Positions 39,113-39,931 of a DNA stretch of 39,931 nucleotides are shown here, in pieces; the stretch's first letter is position 1, and each line of letters begins with the position of its first letter. The notes below the pieces were generated by a model, which worked only from the letters and a program-made list of their open reading frames with translations, was not told where the DNA came from and did no database searches. Origin of the DNA: Enhygromyxa salina (GTDB lineage Bacteria > Myxococcota_A > Polyangia > Nannocystales > Nannocystaceae); NCBI RefSeq assembly GCF_002994635.1, contig NZ_PVNL01000066.1, positions 1-39,931 of the forward strand. Reading direction: 5' to 3'. Made by a program: the position numbers and the translations under genes.

Positions 39113-39931
39113 CTACGGGGTGCCGAAGTAGGCGCGCCAGTGCGGCATGTTCGGGTAGCCCAGCACCTCGAAGCTCATCCCGTCCCAGTCCGCGGTCACG
39201 ACCAGGTCCGGGTAGCCGTCGCCGTTGAGATCGGTGGTGGTCCAGTCCTGGTCGCCAGCATCGGAGGCGGACCCGTACAGACGCACGAAGCCCTGCCCCG
39301 TCCAGCCGCCAGCGGGAATGGGCCATGAGACGGCGGCGGCCTCGAATCCGTCCTCACTGCCGCGATACACGTCCCAGTGCGGCGCGTTCGGGTAGCCGAG
39401 CACCTCGAAGCTGACCCCGTCCCAGTCCGCGGTCACGACCAGATCTACGAACCCGTCGCCGTCGAGATCCGTCGTCGTCCAGTCCTGATCGCCGGCATCC
39501 GACGCGTTCCCGCTCAGCCGCACGAACCCTTGCCCAGTCCAGCCGCCGCTCGGCACCGTCCACGTCGTCGCGTTGTTCGCAAACCCGTTCGCGCCACCCT
39601 TGTAGACGTCCCAGTGCGGCGCGTTCGGGTAGCCGAGCACGTCGAAGTCGACCCCATCCCAGTCCGACGTCACGACCAGATCCAGCTGCCCGTCGCCGTC
39701 GAGATCTGTCGTCGTCCAGTCCTGATCGCCGGCATCCGAGGCGTTCCCGCTCAGCCGCACGAACCCTTGCCCAGTCCAGCCGCCGCTCGGCACCGTCCAC
39801 GTCGTCGCGCTGTTCGCAAACCCGTTCGCGCCACCCTTGTAGACATCCCAGTGCGGCGCGTTCGGGTAGCCGAGCACGTCGAAGTCGACCCCGTCCCAGT
39901 CCGACGTCACGACCAGATCCAGCTGGCCGTC
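39113..39931 (-). CDS. FG-GAP/VCBS-repeat protein (5' end outside window)
   Basis: The 3' part of a minus-strand gene: TAG stop at 39113-39115, frame open to the window edge. At least 272 residues made of tandem 79-residue units, each with 'DLDGDGxxDLVVTxDWDG' (a calcium-binding Asp loop of the FG-GAP/integrin-alpha type), 'LGYPNAPHWDVYKGG' and 'GGWTGQGFVRLSGNASDAG'. The C-terminal unit is the most diverged. Such repeats build beta-propellers with calcium-binding loops on secreted proteins. Convergent with the kelch gene. The signal peptide and any catalytic domain are beyond the window. Confidence 0.8.
   Translation of the reverse strand, partial: DGQLDLVVTSDWDGVDFDVLGYPNAPHWDVYKGGANGFANSATTWTVPSGGWTGQGFVRLSGNASDAGDQDWTTTDLDGDGQLDLVVTSDWDGVDFDVLGYPNAPHWDVYKGGANGFANNATTWTVPSGGWTGQGFVRLSGNASDAGDQDWTTTDLDGDGFVDLVVTADWDGVSFEVLGYPNAPHWDVYRGSEDGFEAAAVSWPIPAGGWTGQGFVRLYGSASDAGDQDWTTTDLNGDGYPDLVVTADWDGMSFEVLGYPNMPHWRAYFGTP
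39184..39931 (-). repeat. 237-bp tandem repeat in FG-GAP gene
   Basis: The phrase CCCAGTCC recurs exactly every 237 bases at 39184, 39421, 39658 and 39895. The two distal units are almost identical at DNA level, and divergence rises toward the gene's 3' end. This points to recent unit duplication or gene conversion and risks assembly collapse at the window edge. Confidence 0.95.

Noticed and set aside
39184..39931. CRISPR array
   Set aside because: The repeats are 237 bases long, contiguous, in frame and protein-coding.

Overview
The window is a GC-rich, gene-dense stretch of bacterial chromosome. It most resembles a Nannocystis/Plesiocystis/Enhygromyxa-type myxobacterium. The grounds are: many secreted lipoproteins whose mature N-termini are Gly-Asp or Thr-Asp low-complexity linkers, a myxobacterial Cys-rich repeat (CGDxVVEGDExCDDGN type), a fibrinogen-like domain protein, kelch and FG-GAP repeat proteins, a 3-ketosphinganine-reductase-like SDR, and pronounced GC bias with long antisense open frames. 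This placement is inference; no rRNA or other marker gene is present. I see no tRNA, rRNA, CRISPR array, IS element, phage gene or replication origin.

Layout. 1-3.5 kb: membrane protein, small STAS/SpoIIAA-like protein, and a VIT/VWA secreted protein; the first 132 bases form a perfect fold-back that may be an assembly artefact. 3.5-9.8 kb: secreted/envelope protein, redoxin-like lipoprotein, an alpha/beta-hydrolase lipoprotein overlapping a PLP aminotransferase, a fibrinogen-domain lipoprotein and a PlsC-type acyltransferase. 9.8-12.9 kb: a tightly overlapping minus-strand operon of two radical SAM proteins and an alkaline-phosphatase-superfamily hydrolase, recognisable as the STM4011/STM4012/STM4013 trio. 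12.97-16 kb: two tandem secreted alpha/beta hydrolases. 16-16.8 kb: gene-poor, decayed stretch (possible HemD remnant, duplicated segment, small membrane protein). 16.8-19.2 kb: lipoprotein, HcnA/HcnB-like [2Fe-2S]/FAD oxidoreductase pair, DoxX-like protein. 19.2-21.1 kb: cytochrome-like lipoprotein and an MpaB/Lcp-family oxygenase, minus strand.

21.2-26.1 kb: a four-gene plus-strand cassette: radical SAM activase-like protein, unknown 394-aa protein, coiled-coil protein, and a soluble FtsH-like AAA+/M41 metalloprotease with an extra degenerate ATPase-like N-terminus. This is the strongest candidate for a poorly described system. 26.2-32.9 kb: a secreted thiol-redox island, with four thioredoxin-fold lipoproteins (WCGPC, WCDPC, WCVPC, WCGPC), one coupled translationally to a predicted outer-membrane beta-barrel. 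32.9-37.4 kb: parvulin lipoprotein, sphinganine-reductase-like SDR, Cys-rich lipoprotein, Coq4-like and DinB-like proteins. 37.6-39.9 kb: seven-bladed kelch lipoprotein and the 3' end of a protein made of near-identical 79-residue FG-GAP repeats that runs off the window.

Two architecture-level signals recur. At least eleven independently transcribed genes have an NANNNT (-10-like) hexamer only 5-7 nt before the start codon and no Shine-Dalgarno, which suggests widespread leaderless transcripts. Convergent gene pairs are separated by compact perfect hairpins, often overlapping stop codons and lacking a U-tract.
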